13,024 nucleotides of DNA from Alphaproteobacteria bacterium (GCA_005888515.1 VAZR01000124.1:1-13024); one strand, 5' to 3'. Positions 1-6,789 are shown, counted from the first letter of the stretch. Numbers and translations are program-made. The notes: generated from the letters alone by a model not told the origin.

Positions 1-57
1 ATAATCGATTACGGCAGCGGTTCGAACCTATTTTGCTATCTAAGTCTTTGAACTATT

Positions 58-134
58 TGGTAGCGGGGGAGGGATTTGAACCCCCGACCTTGGGATTATG
101 ATTCCCCTGCTCTAACCAACTGAGCTACCCCGCC
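58..134 (-). tRNA. tRNA-Met (anticodon CAT), elongator type, CCA encoded
   Basis: The minus strand folds into a full cloverleaf of 77 nt including a genome-encoded CCA (58-60). The acceptor stem pairs 128-134 with 62-68 and ends in a G-U pair. The D-arm GCTC/GAGC, the T-arm with its TTCAAAT loop and an anticodon loop ATCATAA are all present, and the CAT anticodon lies at 98-100. The GGCGGGG acceptor and ATCATAA loop resemble alphaproteobacterial elongator tRNA-Met as I recall it. The lysidine-modified tRNA-Ile2 also carries CAT and cannot be fully excluded. It is not an initiator, because the anticodon stem lacks the three G-C pairs next to the loop. One oddity is that the top pair of the anticodon stem is G-A (107 against 91). 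It lies 36 nt after the mnmA reading frame ends, on the same strand. Confidence 0.95.
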
Positions 135-170
135 GGGAGGCCCCGCATATAGGAGATGGCCCCGGCGCGG

Positions 171-1213
171 TCAAGCTGCGGCGGGGCGGTGCTCCTGCGC
201 CTTTTTCCCGGCCCGCTGTGCGGGGCGTCGCTGGATCCAGCCGCCGCCCAGGAGCCGCGGTCCATCGTACAAAACGGCCGCCTGGCCGGGCGCAACCGCG
301 CCGGCCGGTGCAGCCAACAAGAGCACCGCCTCGCCAGCCGAACCGTAATGGAGTGTTGCCGATATTGGCGGCTGTGTTGAGCGCAATTTGGCGGAGACCG
401 GCACCGCCTGGCCGGGCGCCAGCGGCGGCCCCAGCCAATTCAGTTCCGCAAGATGAACCTCCGTCTCGCAGAGCGCGCGCTTCGGACCGACGACGACGCG
501 GCGGTTCTCAGGATCGAGCCGGAGCACGTAAAGCGGCTCGGCAGCGGCGATCCCAAGCCCCTTGCGCTGGCCGACCGTGAAATGGGCCATGCCATGATGG
601 CGGCCGAGCACACGGCCGCTCTGGTCGACGATATCGCCGGGCTCGCCCGCTTCCGGGCGCAGCTTCTCGACGACGGCTGCGTAGGAGCCTTGCGGCACAA
701 AGCAGATGTCCTGACTGTCGGGTTTTGCCGCGACCGGCAGGGCGAAATCGCGCGCCAGCCGGCGGGTCTCGTCTTTCGGTAATCCTCCCAACGGGAAACG
801 GTCGCGAGCGCACTGGCGCCGAGTTCCCGCGCGGTTGCCAAGAGATCGCGAAACTTGATGCGCTCGTTACAGCGGATGCACGGGATCGGCGTCTCGCCGC
901 GGCGATACGCCTCGGCGAAATCCTCGATTACCGCGGCGCGAAAACGCGCTTCGTAATCGAGCACATAGTGCGGGATGCCCAGATGCGCAGCGACGCGCGC
1001 CGCGTCGCGCACATCCTGACCGGCGCAGCACGCACCCTTCTTGCCAACTGCCGTGCCGTGATCGTAGAGCTGCAATGTGATGCCGACGACATCAAAGCCG
1101 GCCCGCGCGAGAAGCGCCGCCGTGACCGACGAATCCACCCCGCCTGACATCGCGACGACGATACGGTGATCGGCCGGGTTACCCGAGAGATCGATATCAG
1201 CGAGCGGGATCAT
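171..1213 (-). pseudogene. mnmA: tRNA-specific 2-thiouridylase MnmA, broken by an internal out-of-frame deletion
   Basis: MnmA uses ATP and sulfur passed from a cysteine desulfurase to make 2-thiouridine at position 34 of tRNA Lys, Glu and Gln. The N-terminal part reads from ATG 1213 for about 138 codons and shows the PP-loop motif SGGVDSS (residues 23-29) and the catalytic Cys of CIRC (112-115). The C-terminal part continues in another frame from about 800 to the stop at 171, with the second catalytic Cys in DSQDICFVP and the C-terminal beta-barrel. The join is at about 798-804, where ALAT runs directly into RFPLGGLPKDETR. The intervening family segment with the GHY and DQSYFL motifs, about 40 codons, is missing, and the lost length is congruent to 1 modulo 3. 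In the original frame, translation runs on through unrelated residues to a stop at 440. The start overlaps the tenA stop (ATGA). Either it is a true pseudogene or the assembly collapsed here; each half is otherwise well preserved. Confidence 0.88.
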
Positions 1214-1887
1214 CGCGCGGCGGCAAGTCCCATCTGCCAGAAATCGGCTTCGAGCCGGGCAGCGGTCGTGAACGCAGCGGCGAGCGCCGGCAGGCGTCCT
1301 TCCCCGCCGCGGCGCGCAAACTGCTCGTCGAGCGCTGCGGCGGCATCATGGGCGAGTTGTTGGTATTCATCGCCGGCATACATCTGAAGCCAATCGCGAT
1401 AGGGATTGCCATCATGCCGAGTCGCCGGATCGGCTATCCGCTCGGCGGCGATCTCGGCATATCCGATCATACACGGCGCCAGCGCGATTTCGAGATCAAG
1501 GCGATCGCCAGCGACGCCCCGGTCGAGCACGAAGCGCGTGTACGCGACCGTTTGCGGTGCCTCCGACTCGGCGTTCATCGCTCCTTCCGACAGACCCCAG
1601 CCGCGGCAGTAATCGATGTGCAGCCCGATCTCGACATCGAGCGTCGCCGCGACCAGCGACTGCGCCCGACGCATCTCGGCGAGCGTATCGGACTTATAAA
1701 CCGCGAGCCCCCAGGCGCGGGCAAAGTGCAGCAGGAACAGGTAATCCTGCACGAGATATCGGCGGAATGCCGCCTCCGGCAAATCGCCTTGAGCGAGGCG
1801 TAAGACGAATTCATGTCGCGTGTAAGCTTGCCAAACCTCGCCGGCCGCATCGACCAGCCGGCCGTAAAGCTTTCCGGCGATACTCAT
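1210..1887 (-). CDS. tenA: TenA-family aminopyrimidine aminohydrolase / thiaminase II
   Basis: TenA proteins hydrolyse aminopyrimidine breakdown products of thiamine, or thiamine itself, to feed HMP back into thiamine synthesis in the cytosol. The 225-residue length is typical. Visible family residues are the Asp-Tyr pair in QDYLFLLHF (D48, Y49), the catalytic Cys in APCMIGYAEIA (C139), and the C-terminal Glu in LEADFWQMG (E213). I chose ATG 1887 because it overlaps the ferredoxin stop as ATGA and gives the family N-terminus; an upstream extension to 2052 would lie inside the ferredoxin gene. Its own stop overlaps the mnmA start in the same way, so the three genes are probably translationally coupled. 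Its presence in an ISC-type operon suggests shared control of sulfur-related cofactor metabolism, which is an inference. The active-site residues suggest a functional enzyme; the exact substrate cannot be told. Confidence 0.93.
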   Translation of the reverse strand: MSIAGKLYGRLVDAAGEVWQAYTRHEFVLRLAQGDLPEAAFRRYLVQDYLFLLHFARAWGLAVYKSDTLAEMRRAQSLVAATLDVEIGLHIDYCRGWGLSEGAMNAESEAPQTVAYTRFVLDRGVAGDRLDLEIALAPCMIGYAEIAAERIADPATRHDGNPYRDWLQMYAGDEYQQLAHDAAAALDEQFARRGGEGRLPALAAAFTTAARLEADFWQMGLAAAR

Positions 1888-2216
1888 CGCAACAGCATGT
1901 TGCGAGTCGCCGCCGGCAACCGCACGGTCAACCCGTCGAGCTCCTCGGTCATGATGATCTGGCATCCGAGCCGTGACGTATTGGTCAGGCCGAAGGCGAG
2001 ATCGAGCATGTCTTCCTCGTCCTCGCTGGCGTCCTGCAGCAGCTCGTACCACTCCGGATCAACGATCACATGGCAGGTCGAGCAGGCCAGCGAGCCTTCG
2101 CAGGCACCCTCTATATCGATGTCATTGCGGTGCGCGATTTCGAGGACGGACAACCCGAGCGGCGCGTCCACCTCGAGGCGCGTCCCGTCGCGCTGCACAA
2201 AAATCATTTTCGGCAT
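1884..2216 (-). CDS. fdx: ISC-type (adrenodoxin-like) 2Fe-2S ferredoxin
   Basis: This is a 110-residue electron carrier of the vertebrate/adrenodoxin ferredoxin class, which supplies electrons for Fe-S cluster assembly in ISC systems. The four cluster ligands are visible as C39-x5-C45-x2-C48 (within GACEGSLACSTCHV) and C85 (in RLGCQI). The acidic segment DASEDEEDMLDLAFG at 62-76 is the usual partner-binding helix. ATG 2216 is chosen because the purine-rich AGCAGG lies about 9 nt upstream and the length fits the family; ATG 2207 is a possible alternative. It lies 14 nt after the HscA-like gene and overlaps tenA by ATGA. Position and type match the last gene of a canonical isc cluster (hscA-fdx). 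The electron acceptor is less obvious here, because the usual scaffold IscU is not encoded in the cluster. Confidence 0.95.
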   Translation of the reverse strand: MPKMIFVQRDGTRLEVDAPLGLSVLEIAHRNDIDIEGACEGSLACSTCHVIVDPEWYELLQDASEDEEDMLDLAFGLTNTSRLGCQIIMTEELDGLTVRLPAATRNMLLR

Positions 2217-2230
2217 CGGTACAAAACCTG

Positions 2231-2668
2231 CTACGGCGCGGCGACGCGAGGCGCCAGATCCTCGGCCAAAATCGCAGCCGCCATGGCCCGCGGCTCGACG
2301 TCGGCGATCTGGTCCGGCGCCACGATGCGCAACAGCACCAGCTGCACCTCCGCCGCGGCGCGCTGAACCCGTTCGCCGGCAGACCCGCTGGCCACCACGA
2401 CGGCATGCGTGACCGGCCGCGCCAGGCTCCGCTCGGCGCGCAGCCGCGCCCGTTCGATGAGCGCCTGCCATTCCGATATCGCAGCCTCAACTGGCGGCAC
2501 GGTCAGATCGACCTCGAACCCGTCCCGGTCAGCCAAAACAGCGGCATTGCCGCCGATCGCGACCGCGACTTCCGCCACCGGGCCGCTCACATCGATCCCG
2601 ACCGCCGCGCCCGGAGCATTGGGATCGGCGGGCGAGCCGTCCGGTTCTTCGATTTGAAACAGTTTCAC
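2231..2668 (-). CDS. Miniature HscA-like (degenerate Hsp70) protein
   Basis: This 145-residue ORF sits where hscA belongs, between iscA and fdx. Its N-terminus (MKLFQIEEP, then AAVGID at 21-26 and AAVLADRDG at 42-50) follows the start of HscA, as I recall it for E. coli (MALLQISEP, AAGID, AETLADHEG). Residues about 68-125 resemble the later Hsp70 stretch from the helix before AVITVPAYF to the VLR-NEPTAAA segment; here they read THAVVVASGSA and VLLRIVAPDQIA. Subdomain IB and everything after residue about 145, including the DLGGGTFD loop, the rest of the ATPase domain and the peptide-binding domain, are absent. The phosphate-binding GTTNS after GID is replaced by SGPVA, so ATPase activity is unlikely. 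HscA is normally about 600 residues. The GTG start at 2668 follows a purine-rich AAGGTGGTGAG. The frame is open and well placed, so it may be expressed with a residual structural role, or may be a decaying remnant. Confidence 0.72.
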   Translation of the reverse strand: MKLFQIEEPDGSPADPNAPGAAVGIDVSGPVAEVAVAIGGNAAVLADRDGFEVDLTVPPVEAAISEWQALIERARLRAERSLARPVTHAVVVASGSAGERVQRAAAEVQLVLLRIVAPDQIADVEPRAMAAAILAEDLAPRVAAP

Positions 2669-2749
2669 AACTCACCACCTTCGGACCGCAGCCACCGAAG
2701 CAGCATGCGGGCGAGATGCCCGCGGCCCTGATTATCGCCGTCCTGATAG

Positions 2750-3088
2750 TTAAACGTGAAAAGACTCGCCGCAGCCGCAACGACCTTTTTCGTTCGGATT
2801 GCGGAACACGAAGCCGGATTCCAGCTTTTCTTCGACGTAATCCATCTCGGTGCCGATGATGAACATGACGGCTTTCGGGTCCACCAGGATGGTCACGCCC
2901 TTATCCTCGACCACCTCGTCGTATTTGCCTTTTTCATCGGCGTATTCGAGCGTGTAGGTCAGCCCCGAGCAGCCCCGCGCCCGCACCCCGCCTCGCACCC
3001 CGATCGAGGGCTTGCCGCGACTGGCGAGCAGCGCCTGGATGCGCTGCGCCGCGGCATCCGTCACGATCAAAGCCTGCTTTTGCGCCAT
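2750..3088 (-). CDS. iscA: Iron-sulfur carrier protein IscA (HesB/YadR family)
   Basis: This is a 112-residue A-type carrier, which receives Fe-S clusters and passes them to apoproteins. The three conserved cysteines are present: C40 in RARGCSGLTY and the CxC pair C104/C106 in GRCGCGESFHV at the C-terminus. The sequence is collinear with the family from the N-terminal LIVTDAAAQRI onward. ATG 3088 is preceded by GGGAG about 10 nt upstream. It lies 48 nt after iscS; iscU would be expected between them and is missing. An 81-nt gap separates it from the HscA-like gene; hscB is normally found there. An A-type carrier of this kind could also work with a SUF system encoded elsewhere. Confidence 0.95.
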   Translation of the reverse strand: MAQKQALIVTDAAAQRIQALLASRGKPSIGVRGGVRARGCSGLTYTLEYADEKGKYDEVVEDKGVTILVDPKAVMFIIGTEMDYVEEKLESGFVFRNPNEKGRCGCGESFHV

Positions 3089-3136
3089 ATGCGTTCTACT
3101 CCCGATGCCCTGATATCGCCGGCATCGAACGATCCG

Positions 3137-4363
3137 TCAACCTGATGTAGGGATGCCGCCGGCTTTCTGCACCCGGGACACCGCCGCCGCGATCGCATCG
3201 ACCGCAAAATCGACCTCCGCCGCGGTCGTGAAGCGGCCGAGCCCCAGGCGGATCGAGGCATTTGCCCGATCGTCCGACAAACCGAGGGCGCGCAGCACAT
3301 AGGAAGGCTCGACGCTGGCCGAAGTGCAGGCCGAGCCGGTCGACATCGCGATGCTCGGGCACGCCTCGATCAGGGCCGGCGCGGTGACCCCGGGAAACGA
3401 CATATTGATGCTCCCAGGCAGGCGGTGTTCAACATCGCCGTTGAGCAGCAGGTCGGGAACCCGCCGGCGGAGATTGGTATGGAGCCGTTCGCGCAGGCGG
3501 CGCAGCCGCTGCGCCTCTTCGCCCATTTCGGCGCCGGCCACCGCGGCGGCCCGGCCGAGGCCGACGCAGAGCGGCGTCGGCAACGTACCGGAGCGCAGCC
3601 CCCGCTCCTGCCCGCCGCCATCGATCAGCGGCACCAGCCGCACCCGCGGCCGGCGCCGGATATAGAGCGCGCCGATCCCCTTCGGGCCGTAGATCTTGTG
3701 ACCCGAGATCGACATCAGGTCGATCCGCATCGCCTCGACATCGAGTGGGATCTTGCCGAACGCCTGCGCCGCATCGGTGTGGAACAGGACGCGGTGGCGA
3801 CGGCACAACGCGCCGATCTCGGAGAGCGGCTGAATGACCCCGATCTCGTTATGAGCGGCCATGACCGAGACCAGCAGCGTGCGGCCGGTGATCGCCGCGG
3901 CAAGCCGGTCGAGATCAACGAGGCCGTTCGGCTGAACCCAGAGGTAGGTAACCGCGAAGCCCTCGCGCTCTAGCGCGGCGGCACTTTCAAGCACGCATTT
4001 GTGCTCGGTCGTCAGGATGATCAGGTGATCACGAATTTTGCCGTCGGCCGGCGGATGGGCGCGCGCGAAATGCGCCACACCCTTCAGCGCCAAGTTGTTG
4101 CTCTCGGTGGCGCCCGAGGTAAACACGATCTCACGGGAATTGGCGTTGATCAGCCGCGCCACCTCGCCGCGCGCCGTCTCGATCGCCGCCATCGCATTAC
4201 GGCCATAGACATGGCTCTCGCTGTGCGGATTGCCGAAATCTTCGGTAAAATAGGGCAGCATCCCCTCGAGCACGCGTGGGTCGAGCGGCGTCGACGCCTG
4301 ATTGTCGAGATAAATCGGCAGCGCGTTCGGCCGTTCCGCGAGCGCAGCGTTCGAGGTGCTCAT
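3137..4363 (-). CDS. iscS: Cysteine desulfurase IscS, lacking the canonical C-terminal tail
   Basis: This PLP-dependent enzyme removes sulfur from cysteine as a persulfide for Fe-S cluster assembly and tRNA thiolation. It has 408 residues. The PLP lysine is K223 in SISGHKIYGPKG, the ring-stacking histidine is H121 in TTEHK, and the catalytic cysteine is C346 in STGSACTSASVEPSYVL, the long-loop group I type. It starts at ATG 4363, overlapping the preceding desulfurase stop (ATGA). The protein ends AVSRVQKAGGIPTSG. IscS proteins normally continue with a tail containing SPLWEM and a final W-x-x-H, which contributes to IscU binding; that tail is absent and not present in another frame nearby. No iscU follows. 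The active site looks intact, so the enzyme is probably functional but may serve different sulfur acceptors. Confidence 0.95.
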   Translation of the reverse strand: MSTSNAALAERPNALPIYLDNQASTPLDPRVLEGMLPYFTEDFGNPHSESHVYGRNAMAAIETARGEVARLINANSREIVFTSGATESNNLALKGVAHFARAHPPADGKIRDHLIILTTEHKCVLESAAALEREGFAVTYLWVQPNGLVDLDRLAAAITGRTLLVSVMAAHNEIGVIQPLSEIGALCRRHRVLFHTDAAQAFGKIPLDVEAMRIDLMSISGHKIYGPKGIGALYIRRRPRVRLVPLIDGGGQERGLRSGTLPTPLCVGLGRAAAVAGAEMGEEAQRLRRLRERLHTNLRRRVPDLLLNGDVEHRLPGSINMSFPGVTAPALIEACPSIAMSTGSACTSASVEPSYVLRALGLSDDRANASIRLGLGRFTTAAEVDFAVDAIAAAVSRVQKAGGIPTSG

Positions 4364-5490
4364 GCCGCCCTCGCCGCGGCGCCGGAGGCGCTAATGCGCC
4401 GGTACATGGTCATCCAGGCCTGGAGGAAATGATCGATCTCCGCCGCCGTCGTGCTCCAGCCGAGGCTGACGCGGATCGTTGAGCCGGCGATTTCCGGCGG
4501 GAAGCCCATCGCCTGCAGCACATGGCTCGGGCCGACTTTGCCGGAGGAGCAAGCGGCACCGGCGCTGACCATCACCCCATCGAGATCGAGTGCGATGACC
4601 TGGGTCTCAGCCGAGACGCTCGGCAGCGCGATTGCCGCCGTGTTCGGCAGCCGGGGCGCGCCCGCGCCGATGACGACCGCCTCGGGTGCGGCCTCAAGCA
4701 GCAATGCTTCGAGGCTGTCGCGCAATTCCCGAACCCGTTCGTAATCCGCAAGGCCATCCATTGCGGCTCGGGCCGCTGCGGCAAACCCGGCGATGCCGGG
4801 CAGGTTCTCGCTGCCGGCGCGTCGGCCGCGTTCCTGGCCACCGCCACGGATCATCGGTGTCAATTCTGCCGCACCGCGCACGATCAGCGCGCCAATACCC
4901 GACGGGCCGCCGAGCTTGTGAGCCGACAGGCTGACCAGATCGGCGCCGATTTTAGCGACATCGACCGGGATCTTGCCGGCCGCCTGCACCGCGTCGCAGT
5001 GGAACAACGCGCCGTGGCGGTGCGCGACCGCTGCGATGTCAGTGACCGGCTCTATTAAGCCAGTTTCGTTATTCGCCAGCATCACCGAGACCAGCGCCGG
5101 CCGCGGGTCGGCGGCAAGCTGGTCTTCGAACCGCGGCAGATCGACAATGCCGCGGCTGTCGACCGCGATACGATCGGCATCGGGCACGGCCTGCAACACC
5201 GAACTGTGCTCAACCGCCGAGACGAGAACCCGTCTGCGTCCACTGCCCAACAGCGCCAGATGATTGGCTTCGGTGCCGCCGCTGACAAAGACCACGCTCT
5301 CGGGATCGACCCCGATCAACAAAGCAATGGTCTCGCGCGCTCCCTCGACCATCTGCCGCGCCCGCCGGCCCCAGCGATGTACCGAAGAGGGGTTGCCGCA
5401 ATGGGCAAGCGCCGCCGTTATCGCCGCGGCAGCCTCCGGGCGCAGCGGTGCGGTCGCGTTCCAATCGAGGTAGCTCTCGCGTCGGTTCAT
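4360..5490 (-). CDS. NifS/IscS-like cysteine desulfurase (second paralogue)
   Basis: This is a 376-residue class V aminotransferase-fold enzyme, the first of two desulfurases in tandem. The PLP lysine is K192 in SLSAHKLGGPSGIG, the active-site histidine is H95 in AVEHSSVL, and the catalytic cysteine is C314 in SAGAACSSGKVGPSHVL. I chose ATG 5490 because the product then begins MNRRESYLDWNATAPL, close to the family N-terminus; the open frame extends upstream to 5628, but those residues lie over iscR and have no family character. No strong ribosome binding site is seen, and only five bases separate it from the iscR stop, which suggests coupling. It clearly differs in sequence from IscS, so it is not a recent duplication. 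In related alphaproteobacteria such a paralogue follows iscR; its separate role is not known from sequence. Confidence 0.9.
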   Translation of the reverse strand: MNRRESYLDWNATAPLRPEAAAAITAALAHCGNPSSVHRWGRRARQMVEGARETIALLIGVDPESVVFVSGGTEANHLALLGSGRRRVLVSAVEHSSVLQAVPDADRIAVDSRGIVDLPRFEDQLAADPRPALVSVMLANNETGLIEPVTDIAAVAHRHGALFHCDAVQAAGKIPVDVAKIGADLVSLSAHKLGGPSGIGALIVRGAAELTPMIRGGGQERGRRAGSENLPGIAGFAAAARAAMDGLADYERVRELRDSLEALLLEAAPEAVVIGAGAPRLPNTAAIALPSVSAETQVIALDLDGVMVSAGAACSSGKVGPSHVLQAMGFPPEIAGSTIRVSLGWSTTAAEIDHFLQAWMTMYRRISASGAAARAA

Positions 5491-5495
5491 CGGGA

Positions 5496-5963
5496 TCAGG
5501 AAGCTTTGGCGGCCCGGTAATTCTCGCGCTGGACGAGGCCGCTGGTGCCGAGGACACGCCGCTCGCAAACATCGCCGAGCGACACAGAACTCAGATAGAG
5601 ATGGATTTGATTGCTCAATTCTTCCCACAAATCATGCGTTAGACATCGGCTGCGGTCGATGCGACAACCAGTGGCGGCACCGGGGGTACATCGCACTGCA
5701 TGGATCGGTTCGTCGACCGCGAGGATGATGTCGGCGATGCGCGTATCGTCGCGGTGATGCGCTAACAGGTAACCGCCACCCGGGCCACGCACGCTTTTAA
5801 CCAGCCCGCTGCGGCGCAATTTCGCAAACAGCTGTTCCAGGTAGGCGAGTGAAATCTCCTGCCGCTCCGCGATATCGGCGAGATTGATAGGCGCGCCATT
5901 GCTAAAGCGCGCGAGATCGACCATCGCCATCACGGCATAGCGGCCCTTGGTGCTGAGCCTCAT
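5496..5963 (-). CDS. iscR: Rrf2-family Fe-S regulator IscR
   Basis: This is a 155-residue winged-helix regulator. The N-terminal MRLSTKGRYAVMAMVDLA and the recognition region ISLAYLEQLFAKLRRSGLVKS with RGPGGGY (about 37-65) are typical of Rrf2 proteins. The putative 2Fe-2S ligands are C92, C100 and C107, followed by H110 in CLTHDLWEEL. The cysteine spacing is x7 and x6, where E. coli IscR has x5 and x5, so the cluster loop is slightly longer; the C-LTH-LW end identifies it as IscR rather than a generic Rrf2 protein. It probably senses Fe-S status and represses its own operon. Start and stop are secure: ATG 5963 overlaps the cysE stop (ATGA), and the next gene starts five bases after its stop. 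Its binding site is likely in the cysE upstream region. Confidence 0.93.
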   Translation of the reverse strand: MRLSTKGRYAVMAMVDLARFSNGAPINLADIAERQEISLAYLEQLFAKLRRSGLVKSVRGPGGGYLLAHHRDDTRIADIILAVDEPIHAVRCTPGAATGCRIDRSRCLTHDLWEELSNQIHLYLSSVSLGDVCERRVLGTSGLVQRENYRAAKAS

Positions 5964-6688
5964 GGGTTCGCCCTAGCGACGCGCGGACGGATCGGCTCGG
6001 GTGGCGGTTCTGCCGCGCTCGCAGCCCCGCGTTCGCGTTCCAGTTCGGCGACCCGCGCTCGCAATGCAGCGACTTCATCGAGCAAGGCTGTGAGCGGGCG
6101 GGCGATCGGATCGGGGATCTCGCCGGTGATCGCGTAAGGCTCGAAGGTCGGTTCGGTTTTGGCTGACGCGCCGCGCCCAACCGGGCGGGCTGGGATGCCG
6201 ACCATCGTCGCGCCGTCCGGCACCTCCCTCAGCACGACTGCCTGGGCGCCGATGCGGGCGCCGTCACCGACCCGGAATGGGCCGAGCACCTGCGCTCCGG
6301 AACTGACAATCACGCCATTGCCGAGCGTCGGATGACGTTTCTGGCCACGCTCGAGCGATGTCCCGCCCAGTGTCACGCCCTGGTAGAGGGTGCAATCATC
6401 GCCAATCTCGGCGGTCTCCCCGATCACAACACCCATGCCGTGATCGATAAACAGGCGGCGGCCGATGCGCGCACCAGGGTGGATCTCGATCCCGGTCATT
6501 ACCCGGCCGCAATGCGATACAAAGCGACCGGACAGATACCAGCGGCGCTGCCACAACCAATGCGCGAGCCGGAAATAGAGCAAGGCCTGAAAGCCGGGAT
6601 AGCACAGCACGACTTCCAGCCGCGACCGGGCCGCCGGATCGCGCACTAAAGTCGCATCTATCTCGTCGCGCAGGTTTTGGAAAAGCAT
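5960..6688 (-). CDS. cysE: Serine O-acetyltransferase, short EpsC-like form
   Basis: The enzyme acetylates L-serine with acetyl-CoA to O-acetylserine, the precursor of cysteine. It therefore supplies substrate for the two desulfurases downstream. The 242-residue product has a short N-terminal helical domain (LRDEIDATLVRDPAARS) and a left-handed beta-helix of hexapeptide repeats at about 65-165. Family catalytic motifs are visible: H70 in GIEIHPGA and D83-H84 in FIDHGMGVVIGETA, then QKRHPTLG and the C-terminal VGIPARPVG. Residues 199-224 form a Leu/Glu/Arg-rich probable coiled coil. ATG 6688 gives the usual family N-terminus; an in-frame GTG at 6697 is an alternative, and neither has a clear ribosome binding site. 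It is the first gene of the isc-like operon. Confidence 0.93.
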   Translation of the reverse strand: MLFQNLRDEIDATLVRDPAARSRLEVVLCYPGFQALLYFRLAHWLWQRRWYLSGRFVSHCGRVMTGIEIHPGARIGRRLFIDHGMGVVIGETAEIGDDCTLYQGVTLGGTSLERGQKRHPTLGNGVIVSSGAQVLGPFRVGDGARIGAQAVVLREVPDGATMVGIPARPVGRGASAKTEPTFEPYAITGEIPDPIARPLTALLDEVAALRARVAELERERGAASAAEPPPEPIRPRVARANP

Positions 6689-6761
6689 TGCAGTCACTAT
6701 GTTATCGTCAGGACCGCGACGGATTATCGCTTGCGCGCGCCGTTTCGCGGAACATCAGCAG

Positions 6762-6789
6762 CATATAATTGTCCAACTAATGCGATCAA
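6762..6789 (-). promoter_or_regulatory. Candidate promoter of the cysE-isc operon
   Basis: On the minus strand TTGATC (6784-6789) and TATATG (6762-6767) are separated by 16 nt, in the region upstream of cysE. The spacer contains TTAGTTGGACAATTAT, an AT-rich, weakly dyad element that could be a regulator site, but it does not match the E. coli type 1 IscR consensus well. Transcription would start near 6755, about 65 nt before cysE. This is a sequence inference only. Confidence 0.35.
6764..6769 (+). promoter_or_regulatory. Candidate -10 box for the divergent hydrolase gene
   Basis: A perfect TATAAT lies on the plus strand about 108 nt before the hydrolase start and overlaps the proposed minus-strand -10. 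No good -35 hexamer is seen 16-18 nt upstream, so an activator or chance occurrence is possible. Confidence 0.25.

Noticed and set aside
2..28. Two adjacent 10-bp palindromes, TAATCGATTA (2-11) and GGTTCGAACC (19-28), downstream of the tRNA
   Set aside because: Short perfect palindromes of this size are common. They do not form a terminator with a T-run and show no repeat elsewhere in the window.
440..800. Programmed frameshift in mnmA
   Set aside because: A conserved block of about 40 codons is missing at the join, which a ribosomal frameshift would not explain.
2665..2706. A 13-codon minus-strand ORF (MLLRWLRSEGGEL) whose TGA overlaps the GTG of the HscA-like gene
   Set aside because: It has no ribosome binding site and no family similarity to HscB or any other protein I recognise. 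The GTGA overlap could be chance.
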